Below, in pieces: positions 1 to 6,403 of a stretch of 6,487 nucleotides of DNA. The position numbers were made by a program, and so were the translations under genes. Under the pieces are notes generated by a model. It saw only the letters and a program-made list of their open reading frames with translations. It was not told where the DNA came from and ran no database searches. The stretch is from Bryobacterales bacterium (GTDB lineage Bacteria; Acidobacteriota; Terriglobia; Bryobacterales; Bryobacteraceae), in the NCBI GenBank assembly GCA_003139735.1, contig PLGA01000259.1, positions 1 through 6,487 on the forward strand, read 5' to 3'. The first letter of the stretch is position 1, and the number at the start of each line of letters is the position of its first letter.

Positions 1-64
1 GCCTGCCTTCTTCGGTGGGGCGGACCGGGGCGCCCACCGTCTCCGTGGGCCCGTCTGCCTTTTT
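1..64 (+). repeat. Dispersed GC-rich repeat, copy A (left edge, possibly tandem)
   Basis: Positions 15-61 match the reverse complement of 1881-1927 at 41 of 47 bases, so the same element occurs twice in the window in opposite orientation. Bases 1-13 also match the far end of the other copy (1865-1877) exactly. Copy A is therefore preceded by the tail of another unit, which suggests a tandem array running off the left edge. Each copy has a CCCAC...GTGGG stem (33-37 with 45-49) whose loop differs between copies. No protein is supported here. The repeat family is seen only by self-comparison; its wider distribution is unknown to me. Confidence 0.75.
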
Positions 65-107
65 CTGGCCTGTTGAGTTAATTCTTGGACACTACACTAG
101 AGGGTCT

Positions 108-137
108 GGCGATGCCCGCGGGAATGCGTGCATCGCC
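108..137 (-). terminator. Hairpin downstream of the WxPGxW remnant, possible terminator
   Basis: GGCGATGC at 108-115 is perfectly complementary to GCATCGCC at 130-137, leaving a 14-base loop in which CGC (117-119) can pair with GCG (126-128). It lies 20 bases beyond the stop of the minus-strand remnant that ends at 157, the right place for a transcription stop. No clear T-run follows on the minus strand, so a classical intrinsic terminator is not proven. It could instead be a remnant of a palindromic repeat. Confidence 0.35.
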
Positions 138-156
138 GCCTCGAAAAGCCGCGCCC

Positions 157-748
157 CTACGGACGTTTCTTCTGCTCTTCCCCTGGCCCCGGCCGGCCTC
201 CGGGCGCTGGCCCCGCCGGCCGCTCCATTGGCCCTCTGGCCACCGGGGCGGGGCGCGCCTGTTCCGGCCGTTGTATGGAAGGCCGCGCTTGCCGCTCACG
301 GAACGCCACTCCCTCCGAGGCAGTCGCCTGCACGCCAATGCCGCGCCGCCCGTTGAAGCTAATGCGATTGACCGGCGTGTAGTTGACCACCGCGTGGTCG
401 TACACGTGATGGACCCCGCCGCCCACATTCAGCGCTAAGCGGTTGTAGTTGAATACGGCATTCCCCCAATACCCGCCCGAGAATCCCAGGCCGGTATAAC
501 CGAAGCCATAGTTGATGCCGCCATAGAATCCCACGTGCGGTCCCCCAATAGCCCGCATGCCATAAATAATGTCCGCCGGAGAACCCCCAATAAGGAGGCG
601 TCCAGAGGGCCCCCACGAACGGAGCCGTGACCCATGCTCCAGGCACCCAATAATAACCAGCCTGGGAATAACCCCAGTAGCCCGGCGTCCATAGGTAATT
701 GTCGCCGGGGCACGGCGGCTGGCTGTAATCCGGCAACGGCGGCCCTCC
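157..748 (-). pseudogene. WxPGxW-repeat secreted protein, 5'-truncated and frameshifted
   Basis: Reading leftward from 748, the frame opens with PPLPDYSQPPCPG and then repeated aromatic units (WTPGYWGY, YYWVPGAWV, LWTPPYWGF, YLWHAGYWG). This is the style of the YXWGXW/WxPGxW repeat proteins, usually exported and of unknown function. At 542-546 the plus strand has five C; removing one joins the second reading frame smoothly (GYWG then PHVGFYGGINYGFGYTG). That frame runs through a Gly/Tyr/Asn-rich middle to an Arg/Pro/Gly-rich tail ending at the TAG at 157-159. Upstream a TAG at 749-751 stops the frame just before the family-like PPLP segment, so the expected signal peptide is absent. A TTG at 734-736 has an AGGGAGG-like sequence 7 bases before it and could start a short product, but homology seems to begin before it. 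One base of sequencing error could explain the shift, but not the missing N-terminus. Confidence 0.7.
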
Positions 749-751
749 CTA

Positions 752-1205
752 TCCTTTGAGAGACACGTCGGCGTCCTCGCCGACGTTCTTCGCGGAAATG
801 CCGTGGCGCTCGCCGCAGGCAACTTCAGACGGTGCCCCCACTGCGGCGTGGGAATCTTGACTTCTCTGCAGTTCCGGCGGCCGTGTTCTGGCCCCGCGCC
901 GCTTCCCCTGGACAGCTCATGATGCTTCAGCCGGAACCCGCAACCACGGCAGCGCTGCCTTCCCGGCAGGGCGCACTCCCCGTGCGTCCAAAACCGACCC
1001 GACGCCACGGTGGCGCTCCTCGCTACGATGAGTGCGTCCCCAGACCCGCCGCCCTCCGGCATCCGGACCGTGTTTGCCCGCCGGTGCACCGTCTGTCGAG
1101 GGGCCAAAACCCCTACCACGCCGCTCCCAACAACCCGGAGCTGAACCCTCTCGCCGAGCAAAACCCATTAAAGACCGACCGTCGCCCCGCGGTTTAGTTC
1201 ACTCC
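752..1205. other. Gene-poor stretch, possible zinc-ribbon remnant at 817-951 (minus)
   Basis: No frame here gives a convincing intact protein. In one minus-strand frame, 925-951 reads CRGCGFRLK and 817-852 reads PTPQWGHRLKLP. The first is a good CxxCG knuckle. The second resembles the zinc-ribbon pattern CPQCGHRLKLP with both cysteines lost (TGG where TGC would be expected). A neighbouring frame reads GERHGISAKNVGEDADVSLKG up to the TAG at 749-751. Together this may be a decayed zinc-ribbon gene with shifts, but the similarity is short and from memory. Near 1160-1200 the minus strand has an ACCG/CGGT pairing followed by CGGTCTTTA, a weak terminator-like element downstream of the glycosyltransferase block. 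Nothing else is supported. Confidence 0.3.
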
Positions 1206-1334
1206 TCACTGCGCCTTCGCGCCACCGAGGGAGGCGGTCGCCAGCATCCCGCCCATTCCCATGGTCTCCACGGCCGAAGAAGGGACCACCACCATCGCGC
1301 CCCTCTCCTCGATGGCTTCATAGATCGGTTCCAT
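1206..1334 (-). CDS. Small hypothetical protein, 42 residues, coupled to the glycosyltransferase
   Basis: The ATG at 1332-1334 begins one base after the TAA (1336-1338) of the glycosyltransferase, and the frame ends with TGA at 1206-1208. The product starts MEPIYEAIEERGAMVVVPSS and continues AVETMGMGGMLATASLGG to a short AKAQ end. It has an acidic helix-like start and a Gly/Met-rich hydrophobic second half. The spacing permits translational restart by a ribosome finishing the upstream gene. The segment GAMVVVPSSAVETMG recalls the C-terminal tail of some SPFH/band 7 (slipin-like) proteins, from memory only. The same frame is open upstream, but there it lies antiparallel-free within the glycosyltransferase on the same strand, where the glycosyltransferase is clearly the coding frame. 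It may be a real small gene or the leftover 3' end of a deleted one. Confidence 0.4.
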   Translation of the reverse strand: MEPIYEAIEERGAMVVVPSSAVETMGMGGMLATASLGGAKAQ

Positions 1335-1335
1335 C

Positions 1336-2412
1336 TTACCCTGCCGCGGCTTCCAGAAACCGCCTGGCCACGAGGGGCGCGTCGAATTGTTGGACGCGGC
1401 GGGCGCCTTCGGCGGCCATGGCGGCGCGGCGCTCGGGCGAGCGGTAGAGCGTCTCGATGGCGGCGGCGAGCGCTTCGGGATTGTCGGGTTCCACCAGCGC
1501 GGCGTGCGGCGCGACCTCGGGAATGGCGGCGGCCAGGGACGCCACGATGGGTTTCGACGCGGCCATGGCTTCGAGCAGCACGATGCCAAAGCCTTCCTGG
1601 ACGCTGGGCAGGCAGAAGACGGCGGCGCGATTGTATTCCGCGGCAAGCGTGGTGCGGGGCACGTCGCCCAGCCAGGTGACCGTGCCTTCCAGTTTCAATT
1701 GGCGCGCCAACTCGCGGAGGGGCGCGGCGCAGGGGCCGTGGCCTACGATGCGCACTTCGAGGTTGGGGATGCGGCCGCGCAGGGCCGCGGCGGCGCGCAG
1801 CAGCACATCGACGCGCTTGCGGCGGTAGAGGCGGCCGACGAAGAGGACGGTGAATGGCACGGTGGAAGAAGGCAGGCAAGAAGGCAGACGGACCCACGAA
1901 AGCGGTGGGTACCCCGGTCCGCCCCACTGCCGGCGCCACTCGGCCAGGTTGATGGGTTCGGGGACGATGGACGGGAGTTCGGCGAGGCCGTAAAATTCCT
2001 GCGCGCGTTCGGCGGAATAGCGGCTGGTGGCCAGCACGCGCGCGGCGCGTTGGACGTGCAGGCGCTCACAACGGGCTTGCAGCGACATGGTTAAGCGCGT
2101 GAGGCCGCGCTCAAAGCGGACTTCGTCGGCGATGACGCCTTTGAGCGATGCTACGTGCGTCCGGTCGCCTGCGGCGATGCGGTAACCGTCCAGGTCGAAA
2201 CCGACGGTCAGGTCGAACTCCGCCGACGGTCGCAAGCCGCGGTTATAGGCGAGCCGCTCCAGGGTGTACATGGGGAAATGCAGGCGCGGCGTTTCAAACT
2301 CGACCGTGTGGCCGAGCGTGCGCAACGCGTCCGCCAGAACGCTGATGCCGACGTAAGTTCCGCTGCCTCGCCGGACATCGAGCGGCGTGGAGGTCAGGAA
2401 GCGGATGCGCAC
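1336..2412 (-). CDS. Glycosyltransferase, GT4-type (GT-B fold), with an in-frame repeat insertion
   Basis: Predicted retaining glycosyltransferase that moves a sugar from a nucleotide-sugar donor to an unidentified acceptor, probably in the cytoplasm at the membrane face. Counting from the GTG at 2410-2412 it has 358 residues. The N-terminal domain opens [20 protein letters not shown], with the Gly-rich acceptor-side loop (RRGSGTY) usual in this family. The C-terminal domain starts near [20 protein letters not shown] and carries the EGFGIVLLE (E-x7-E) donor-binding motif at about residues 273-281. Between the domains, residues of about 163-184 ([16 protein letters not shown] and on) are encoded by a dispersed repeat and fit no family pattern. 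The start is uncertain: a TTG at 2430 is in frame, but GTG gives a typical beginning. Neither has a visible ribosome binding site. The protein looks otherwise complete, so it may still fold, with the extra loop at the interdomain hinge. Confidence 0.88.
   Translation of the reverse strand: MRIRFLTSTPLDVRRGSGTYVGISVLADALRTLGHTVEFETPRLHFPMYTLERLAYNRGLRPSAEFDLTVGFDLDGYRIAAGDRTHVASLKGVIADEVRFERGLTRLTMSLQARCERLHVQRAARVLATSRYSAERAQEFYGLAELPSIVPEPINLAEWRRQWGGPGYPPLSWVRLPSCLPSSTVPFTVLFVGRLYRRKRVDVLLRAAAALRGRIPNLEVRIVGHGPCAAPLRELARQLKLEGTVTWLGDVPRTTLAAEYNRAAVFCLPSVQEGFGIVLLEAMAASKPIVASLAAAIPEVAPHAALVEPDNPEALAAAIETLYRSPERRAAMAAEGARRVQQFDAPLVARRFLEAAAG
1861..1927 (-). repeat. Dispersed GC-rich repeat, copy B, inserted inside the glycosyltransferase
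   Basis: Read on the minus strand from 1927, this stretch begins GTGGGGCGGACCGGGG and matches copy A at the left edge (41 of 47 bases over 1881-1927; 13 of 13 over 1865-1877). The insert spans about 66 bases, a multiple of three, with no stop codon in the gene's frame, so the reading frame is kept on both sides. It contains a CCCAC...GTGGG stem. Family-like residues end at about NLAEWRRQ and resume at PFTVLFVGR, which sets the borders. The exact ends are uncertain by a few bases. Confidence 0.72.
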
Positions 2413-2413
2413 G

Positions 2414-2452
2414 CCAATTATCGTATCCAATTATCGTGTCCAATTATCGTAC
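2414..2452 (-). promoter_or_regulatory. Three tandem 13-base units in the divergent promoter region
   Basis: Plus-strand CCAATTATCGTAT (2414-2426), CCAATTATCGTGT (2427-2439) and CCAATTATCGTAC (2440-2452) are three head-to-tail copies differing only in the last two bases. On the minus strand each holds GATAAT, five of six matches to a sigma-70 type -10 box. The array ends one base before the GTG of the glycosyltransferase, which has no ribosome binding site, so these boxes may drive a leaderless or nearly leaderless transcript. The array also lies 33 bases before queC and could be an operator shared by both genes. Function is inferred from position only. Confidence 0.5.
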
Positions 2453-2465
2453 CAGCGGGGCCGGG

Positions 2466-2484
2466 TACAATTGGAGTGGATTTC
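2466..2484 (+). promoter_or_regulatory. Possible queC -10 box and ribosome binding site
   Basis: TACAAT at 2466-2471 matches five of six bases of a -10 box, but no good -35 lies 16-18 bases upstream. GGAG at 2473-2476 is 8 bases before the ATG at 2485 and fixes the queC start, although the open frame continues upstream. If the -10 is real, the leader would be very short and would include little besides the GGAG. Confidence 0.35.
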
Positions 2485-3174
2485 ATGACCGCTCCCACCT
2501 CCACCTCGAAAGCCGTTTGCCTGCTGAGCGGCGGACTCGATTCGGCGACTTGCCTGGCGCTGGCGCGGCGCGAGGGCTATGCCTGTTACGCGCTTTCGTT
2601 CGATTACGGGCAGCGCCACAGGGTGGAACTGGAGGCGGCGGCGCGGGTGGCGGCGGCCTTCGGCGCGGAGCGGCACATGGTGGCGCGGATCGGGCTGGAC
2701 GCCTTTGGCGGCTCGGCGCTGACGGCCGATATCGCTGTCCCGAAGGGGCGATCCACGGCGGACATGGGGCACGGAATTCCCTCTACCTACGTGCCAGCGC
2801 GCAACACCATTTTCTTGTCGTTCGCGCTGGCGTGGGCCGAGGTGCTGGGGAGTTCGGACATTTTTATCGGGGTCAACGCTTTGGATTATTCGGGCTACCC
2901 GGATTGCCGCCCCGAGTATATTGAGGCCTATGAGCGCATGGCGAACCTGGCCACCAAGGCCGGGGTGGAGGGCCGCGCGAGGCTCAAGATCCACACGCCG
3001 CTGTTGCGGCTGAACAAGGCTCAGATTGTCAAGCTGGCGCAGGAACTGGGCGTGCCGTTCGGCCTGACGCACAGTTGCTACGACCCGGGACCGGACGGCC
3101 GCGCATGCGGGCAGTGCGACGCCTGCCTGCTGCGCGCCAAGGGCTTCCTGGAGGCCGGCCTTGAAGATCGCTGA
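2485..3174 (+). CDS. queC: 7-cyano-7-deazaguanine synthase (preQ0 synthase) QueC
   Basis: QueC converts 7-carboxy-7-deazaguanine to 7-cyano-7-deazaguanine (preQ0), using ammonia and two ATP, in the cytoplasm on the way to queuosine in tRNA. The 229-residue product has normal family length. The PP-loop ATP-binding motif SGGLDSAT is at residues 15-22. The family segments [22 protein letters not shown] and the [17 protein letters not shown] stretch follow in order. The structural zinc site is complete: C198, C208, C211 and C214, in [19 protein letters not shown]. The ATG at 2485 is chosen because family similarity begins just after it and GGAG lies 8 bases upstream. The last 14 bases overlap queE, whose product supplies the QueC substrate. 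preQ0 also feeds archaeosine, antibiotic and 7-deazaguanine DNA modification pathways, but none of those genes is visible here. Confidence 0.96.
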   Translation: MTAPTSTSKAVCLLSGGLDSATCLALARREGYACYALSFDYGQRHRVELEAAARVAAAFGAERHMVARIGLDAFGGSALTADIAVPKGRSTADMGHGIPSTYVPARNTIFLSFALAWAEVLGSSDIFIGVNALDYSGYPDCRPEYIEAYERMANLATKAGVEGRARLKIHTPLLRLNKAQIVKLAQELGVPFGLTHSCYDPGPDGRACGQCDACLLRAKGFLEAGLEDR

Positions 3175-3832
3175 GCTGTTCTATTCGATTCAAGGCGAAG
3201 GGTCGCTGGTGGGCGTGCCCTCGGTTTTCATACGGACCAGCGGGTGCAACTTGCGATGCCGGTGGTGCGATACGCCGTACACGTCCTGGCGGCCGGAGGG
3301 CGCGGAGATGGCGATTGAGCAGATCGTGGAAGAGGTGAAAGCGCACCCGGCGAGGCACGTCGTTGTGACCGGGGGCGAGCCGCTGATTGCGCCCGATATC
3401 GTGCCTTTGACCGAACGTCTGCGCGGCCTGGGCCGGCACATTACCATCGAGACCGCGGGAACGGTTTTCGAGCCTGTGGCCTGCGATTTGATGAGCATCA
3501 GCCCCAAGCTTTCGGGCTCCACGCCGGAGGGCGAGTGGGCGGCGCGGCACGAGCGCTTGCGAATACAACGCGCCGCGCTTGTGGAGTTGATGGCGCGCTA
3601 CGAATACCAACTGAAGTTCGTGATTGAGAAACCGGCGGACGTGGAGGAAGCAGGCGCGTTGGTGGAGCAACTTGGCGCGGCGCGCGGGTGCGTCATCCTG
3701 ATGCCTGAAGGCACGGACCGCGACGGCCTGCGCGAGCGTTCCGTGTGGCTGGCGGAGATTTGCAAGCAGGAGGGCTTCCGATTCAGCCCTCGCCTGCACG
3801 TGGATCTGTGGGGAAACCGCAGGGGGACATAA
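3161..3832 (+). CDS. queE: 7-carboxy-7-deazaguanine synthase QueE (radical SAM)
   Basis: QueE rearranges 6-carboxy-5,6,7,8-tetrahydropterin to 7-carboxy-7-deazaguanine, a radical S-adenosylmethionine reaction with a 4Fe-4S cluster. The 223-residue protein opens [18 protein letters not shown], the hallmark of the family. The cluster motif C-x3-C-x2-C is at C29, C33 and C36 ([13 protein letters not shown]). TGGEP at 70-74, ETAGT at 97-101 and SPKL at 114-117 are the SAM- and substrate-binding strands, and the end [17 protein letters not shown] is typical. The TTG at 3161-3163 is taken as start because it gives the family N-terminus, and GGAGG at 3150-3154 lies 6 bases upstream. It overlaps queC by 14 bases, so translation is probably coupled. 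queD and queF, the flanking pathway steps, are not in the window. Confidence 0.95.
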   Translation: MKIAELFYSIQGEGSLVGVPSVFIRTSGCNLRCRWCDTPYTSWRPEGAEMAIEQIVEEVKAHPARHVVVTGGEPLIAPDIVPLTERLRGLGRHITIETAGTVFEPVACDLMSISPKLSGSTPEGEWAARHERLRIQRAALVELMARYEYQLKFVIEKPADVEEAGALVEQLGAARGCVILMPEGTDRDGLRERSVWLAEICKQEGFRFSPRLHVDLWGNRRGT

Positions 3833-3846
3833 CCAACAACAAATAT

Positions 3847-3952
3847 GGCCACAGATAAACACAGATGAACACAGATAAGACAAGACAACTAGAAACTAGA
3901 CTAGAAATTCTCGATTCTTCTTATCCGTGTTCATCCGTGTTCATCCGTGGCC
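3847..3952. repeat. Long inverted repeat with 10-base internal periodicity between convergent genes
   Basis: The left arm (3847-3879) and right arm (3920-3952) are 33 bases each and match as inverted copies at 29 positions. Each arm is itself three 10-base units: ACAGATAAAC, ACAGATGAAC, ACAGATAAG on the left and their CCGTGTTCAT-type counterparts on the right. All four mismatches become G-U pairs in minus-strand RNA but A-C clashes in plus-strand RNA, so the hairpin is stable mainly as transcript of the oxidoreductase strand. The 40-base loop is AT-richer and contains small ACTAG/CTAG repeats. Position between the ends of queE (3832) and the oxidoreductase (3975) fits a transcription terminator or a mobile palindromic element. 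I recall similar CATCCGTGTT-type intergenic repeats in several phyla; this is from memory. Confidence 0.8.
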
Positions 3953-3974
3953 AATAATTCTTGTTTCGCCTTCC

Positions 3975-5390
3975 CTACGTGCGCTTCTTGTCCGGCTCCA
4001 GACCCATGGTCTCAATTTCGTTGAAGTAGACCTTGCGGCCTTCGTCCATCGCCAGGTTGGAGAGGATCACGGCGATGGCGTCGTTCATGCCGATCTCGAT
4101 GGGGGACACGATCGTCTTGGCGGCGCGGCAACCCTCGAAGAAGTGCTCAAGCTCGACATCCACCGGGTTATCGGCCTCCTCTTGAGCCAGGATGCCTTTG
4201 GACATCAGCCAGCGGCGGGCGAACTTTCCTTCGCGCCCGAAGAAGCTTTCGTCATTGGTGAACTCCAGGTCGGTGGTCATGATGGGAATGGGCTTCACTA
4301 CGCCGCTGGTCGACACCATGGTGGCGCCCGCGACGAAGGGTTCGGCCTTCTTCTTGGCATCGGCGGCGCTCACGGTAGCGGCCTTGGGGGGCTCGCGGTA
4401 CCACCAGGCGATGCAATGATTGACGTCGTCGCCCACGGTGATCTCGATGGCGCCATCGGTTCCCATGATCATCTCCGCCATCTCCGCGCGCGATCCATTG
4501 AAATAAGGACAGAAGGAACTGGTGCTGACGGAGGAATAGGTGAGCTTCTGGCCCTTGGGGTACTTGTAAATCAGTTGAATGTTGTCCCAGACATCGCGGC
4601 CGTCCTTGAGGGTATCGAGGCTGCCCAGGCCCATGACGAATTCAGGCGCGGAGCCGAACATCCAGTCGGCGACATCCACCTGGTGCGAGGTCAGCTCGGC
4701 CGTCAAGCCGCCGGACATGGAGCGATAGACGCGCCAGTTGTTGATGTTCGATTCGCCGCCCGGCTTCATGGTCCAGAGCGAGCTGGGCTTGTTGATCATG
4801 TTGCGGTGCCACTGCGCGTGGACGTGGTGGACGTCGCCCAGGATTCCCTTGTCCACCATTTGCTTCACGGTCTGGTAGAAGTAGCTGGAGCGGCGCTGCA
4901 AGCCGGTTTGCAAAACCTGATTGGGGTGCGCGGCGGCGTCCGCGCGAAGGGCATGCACCTCATGCGGCTTGAACACCAGGCACTTTTCGCAGAATACGTG
5001 CTTGCCTGCCTCTAGCGCGTCGTGCGTGAGCGGATAGTGCACAAATAGCGGCGTAAGGACGAAGACCGCTTCGATATCCTTTTGCGCCAGGAGTTCGTGA
5101 TAGTCCTTGAAGACCTTGGGGCTGCCGCCAATGGTCGCCAGACCCTTCTTGATGTTGTCGTCCTGGATGTCGCAGATGGCGACGCACTGTCCGGAATCGA
5201 TGTCCTTCAAGTGCTTCATCAGGTAATTGCCGCGGCTGCCGGTACCGATGATGCCGTACTGAACCCGGTCGTTGGCGGCTCTGACTTTTTGAATGGCGGG
5301 CGCGCCGACGGTGGCGGCGACCGCGGTGACTGCCCCGGCGGCCTTGACGAAGTCCCGGCGGGTGAGATCGTTATCCGGCGTGATATTCAA
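3975..5390 (-). CDS. Gfo/Idh/MocA family oxidoreductase with Tat signal
   Basis: Predicted NAD(P)-dependent oxidoreductase acting on a sugar or cyclitol; the true substrate cannot be read from sequence. The 471-residue product starts with a twin-arginine signal: TRRDFVKAAG (residues 10-19), a hydrophobic Ala/Val stretch, and APAIQKVRA near 30-38, so it is probably exported folded with its cofactor. The nucleotide-binding fold shows GIIGTGSRG (G49, G51, G54). The family EKP motif is EKC here (135-137). GGLTAELTSHQVD at 227-239 holds the likely catalytic-region His236. A long C-terminal domain with DVELEHFFEGCRAAK follows, as in the Tat-exported branch common in Acidobacteria and Planctomycetes. 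The TTG at 5388-5390 is used because it precedes the Tat motif, GAGG lies 8 bases upstream, and an in-frame TGA blocks further extension. It is divergent from the mutarotase-like gene and may share its regulation. Confidence 0.92.
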   Translation of the reverse strand: MNITPDNDLTRRDFVKAAGAVTAVAATVGAPAIQKVRAANDRVQYGIIGTGSRGNYLMKHLKDIDSGQCVAICDIQDDNIKKGLATIGGSPKVFKDYHELLAQKDIEAVFVLTPLFVHYPLTHDALEAGKHVFCEKCLVFKPHEVHALRADAAAHPNQVLQTGLQRRSSYFYQTVKQMVDKGILGDVHHVHAQWHRNMINKPSSLWTMKPGGESNINNWRVYRSMSGGLTAELTSHQVDVADWMFGSAPEFVMGLGSLDTLKDGRDVWDNIQLIYKYPKGQKLTYSSVSTSSFCPYFNGSRAEMAEMIMGTDGAIEITVGDDVNHCIAWWYREPPKAATVSAADAKKKAEPFVAGATMVSTSGVVKPIPIMTTDLEFTNDESFFGREGKFARRWLMSKGILAQEEADNPVDVELEHFFEGCRAAKTIVSPIEIGMNDAIAVILSNLAMDEGRKVYFNEIETMGLEPDKKRT

Positions 5391-5407
5391 GGAAGCAACC
5401 TCGCAAA

Positions 5408-5436
5408 TTGGGAGAATTTCGCCTCAATTGTAGCAT
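5408..5436 (+). promoter_or_regulatory. Candidate promoter of the mutarotase-like gene
   Basis: TTGGGA (5408-5413) and TAGCAT (5431-5436) each match four of six consensus bases and are separated by 17 bases. They lie in the 101-base gap between the divergent oxidoreductase and mutarotase-like starts. On the opposite strand, TACAAT at 5432-5427 could be a -10 box for the oxidoreductase, but I see no good -35 for it. The calls rest on short matches and are tentative. Confidence 0.3.
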
Positions 5437-5491
5437 GTGGAAATCGGGCGCCGGCGCCCTGGTGTATCCTGGACGGTCTGGAGACGCCGCC

Positions 5492-6403
5492 ATGCAAACT
5501 CAACCCACCATCGAACGGACGGACTATTGCGGTTGGACCAATTGTTGGAAGATCGCCAACGGAACGATCGAACTGATTGTTACCGGCGACGTAGGGCCGC
5601 GCGTGATTTGGCTCGGTTTCGCGGGGGGACAGAACCTGTTCAAGAACTTCCCGGAGCAGATGGGCCGGTCGGGGGAGGCGGAATGGATGATCCGGGGTGG
5701 CGCGCGATGCTGGATCGCGCCCGAGGACCGCGCGGCGACGTACGGCCTGGACAATAGCCCGGTGCGCATCGACATCGAGAACGGCGCGCTGATTGCGACG
5801 GCGCCGGCCGAAGAGGCGGTCGGAGTGCAGAAGCAGATGATCGTCAGGATGGCGGCCGCGGCGGCGCGCGTCGAAGTGGTCTATCGCGTCCGCAACGCCG
5901 GCCTGCTTTACACGGAGTTTGCAGCGTGGGCGCCATGCGTGATGGCGCCCGGCGGAGTGGGCATTACCGGCTTCCCCCCGCGCGGAACGCATGAGGACAT
6001 CCTGACGCCGACCAATCCGCTGGTCATGTGGGCGTACACGGACCTTTCCGACAAGCGCTGGACGTACACGAAGAAATATCTGATCCTCCAGCAGGACGCC
6101 GCGGCCACCGCTCCGCAGAAGATCGGCCATTTCAATCCCAAGACTTGGGGCGCGTACCTTTTGAACGGGGATCTCTTCATCAAGCGGTACGACGCCGCGG
6201 CGGGCAAGCCGTATCCGGACTACGGGTGCTCGTTCCAGATTTTCACGAACAAGGACATGCTGGAACTGGAAACCATGGGGCCGCTCGGCCGGGTGGCGCC
6301 GGGCGCGTGGGTGGAGCACGTCGAGCATTGGTCGCTCGACCGGGATGTGGCCGCGGCCTGGACGGACGAGGACCTGGACCGGACGATTTTGCCGCTGCTG
6401 TGA
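5492..6403 (+). CDS. Galactose mutarotase-like (DUF4380-like) hypothetical protein
   Basis: A 303-residue protein of unknown function that reads like the aldose-epimerase/mutarotase superfamily, a beta-sandwich carbohydrate-binding fold. Early it has WTNCWKIANGTIELIVTGD and GDVGPRVIWLGF (32-43), then GGARCWIAPED at 69-79, DNSPV at 87-91, and a late PGAWVEHVEHWSL segment. From memory, the related DUF4380-type proteins have GGHRLW at the third site; here the histidine is replaced by alanine, which may mean loss of catalysis or a binding-only role. No signal peptide is visible from the chosen ATG at 5492, which has GGAG 8 bases upstream. The frame is open back to 5408, but that extension has no family character. 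Its divergent neighbour is a sugar-type oxidoreductase, which supports a carbohydrate role without identifying a substrate. Confidence 0.85.
   Translation: MQTQPTIERTDYCGWTNCWKIANGTIELIVTGDVGPRVIWLGFAGGQNLFKNFPEQMGRSGEAEWMIRGGARCWIAPEDRAATYGLDNSPVRIDIENGALIATAPAEEAVGVQKQMIVRMAAAAARVEVVYRVRNAGLLYTEFAAWAPCVMAPGGVGITGFPPRGTHEDILTPTNPLVMWAYTDLSDKRWTYTKKYLILQQDAAATAPQKIGHFNPKTWGAYLLNGDLFIKRYDAAAGKPYPDYGCSFQIFTNKDMLELETMGPLGRVAPGAWVEHVEHWSLDRDVAAAWTDEDLDRTILPLL

Noticed and set aside
1028..1143. A 38-residue plus-strand ORF with a CTVC motif
   Set aside because: It has no ribosome site, only one cysteine pair, and no supporting context.
157..1161. A single 334-codon minus-strand reading frame as one gene
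   Set aside because: Only the part below about 545 has family character. The part above lies in a different frame from the aromatic repeats, so the long frame is a product of high GC and the frameshift.
1199..1939. A 246-codon minus-strand frame overlapping the glycosyltransferase
   Set aside because: It is Arg/Pro-rich, begins in the inserted repeat, and competes with a frame that has the E-x7-E motif.
3847..3952. A CRISPR array or short spacer repeat
   Set aside because: The 10-base units are contiguous, without spacers, and form an inverted pair.
3927..5015. A 362-codon plus-strand frame opposite the oxidoreductase
   Set aside because: It is fully antisense to a gene with clear Tat, nucleotide-binding and C-terminal motifs, and its start lies in the inverted repeat. 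It is a GC-driven shadow frame.
5387..6328. A 313-codon minus-strand frame opposite the mutarotase-like gene
   Set aside because: The plus strand has a ribosome site and family-like segments, while this frame is Arg/His/Pro-rich with no recognisable motif.
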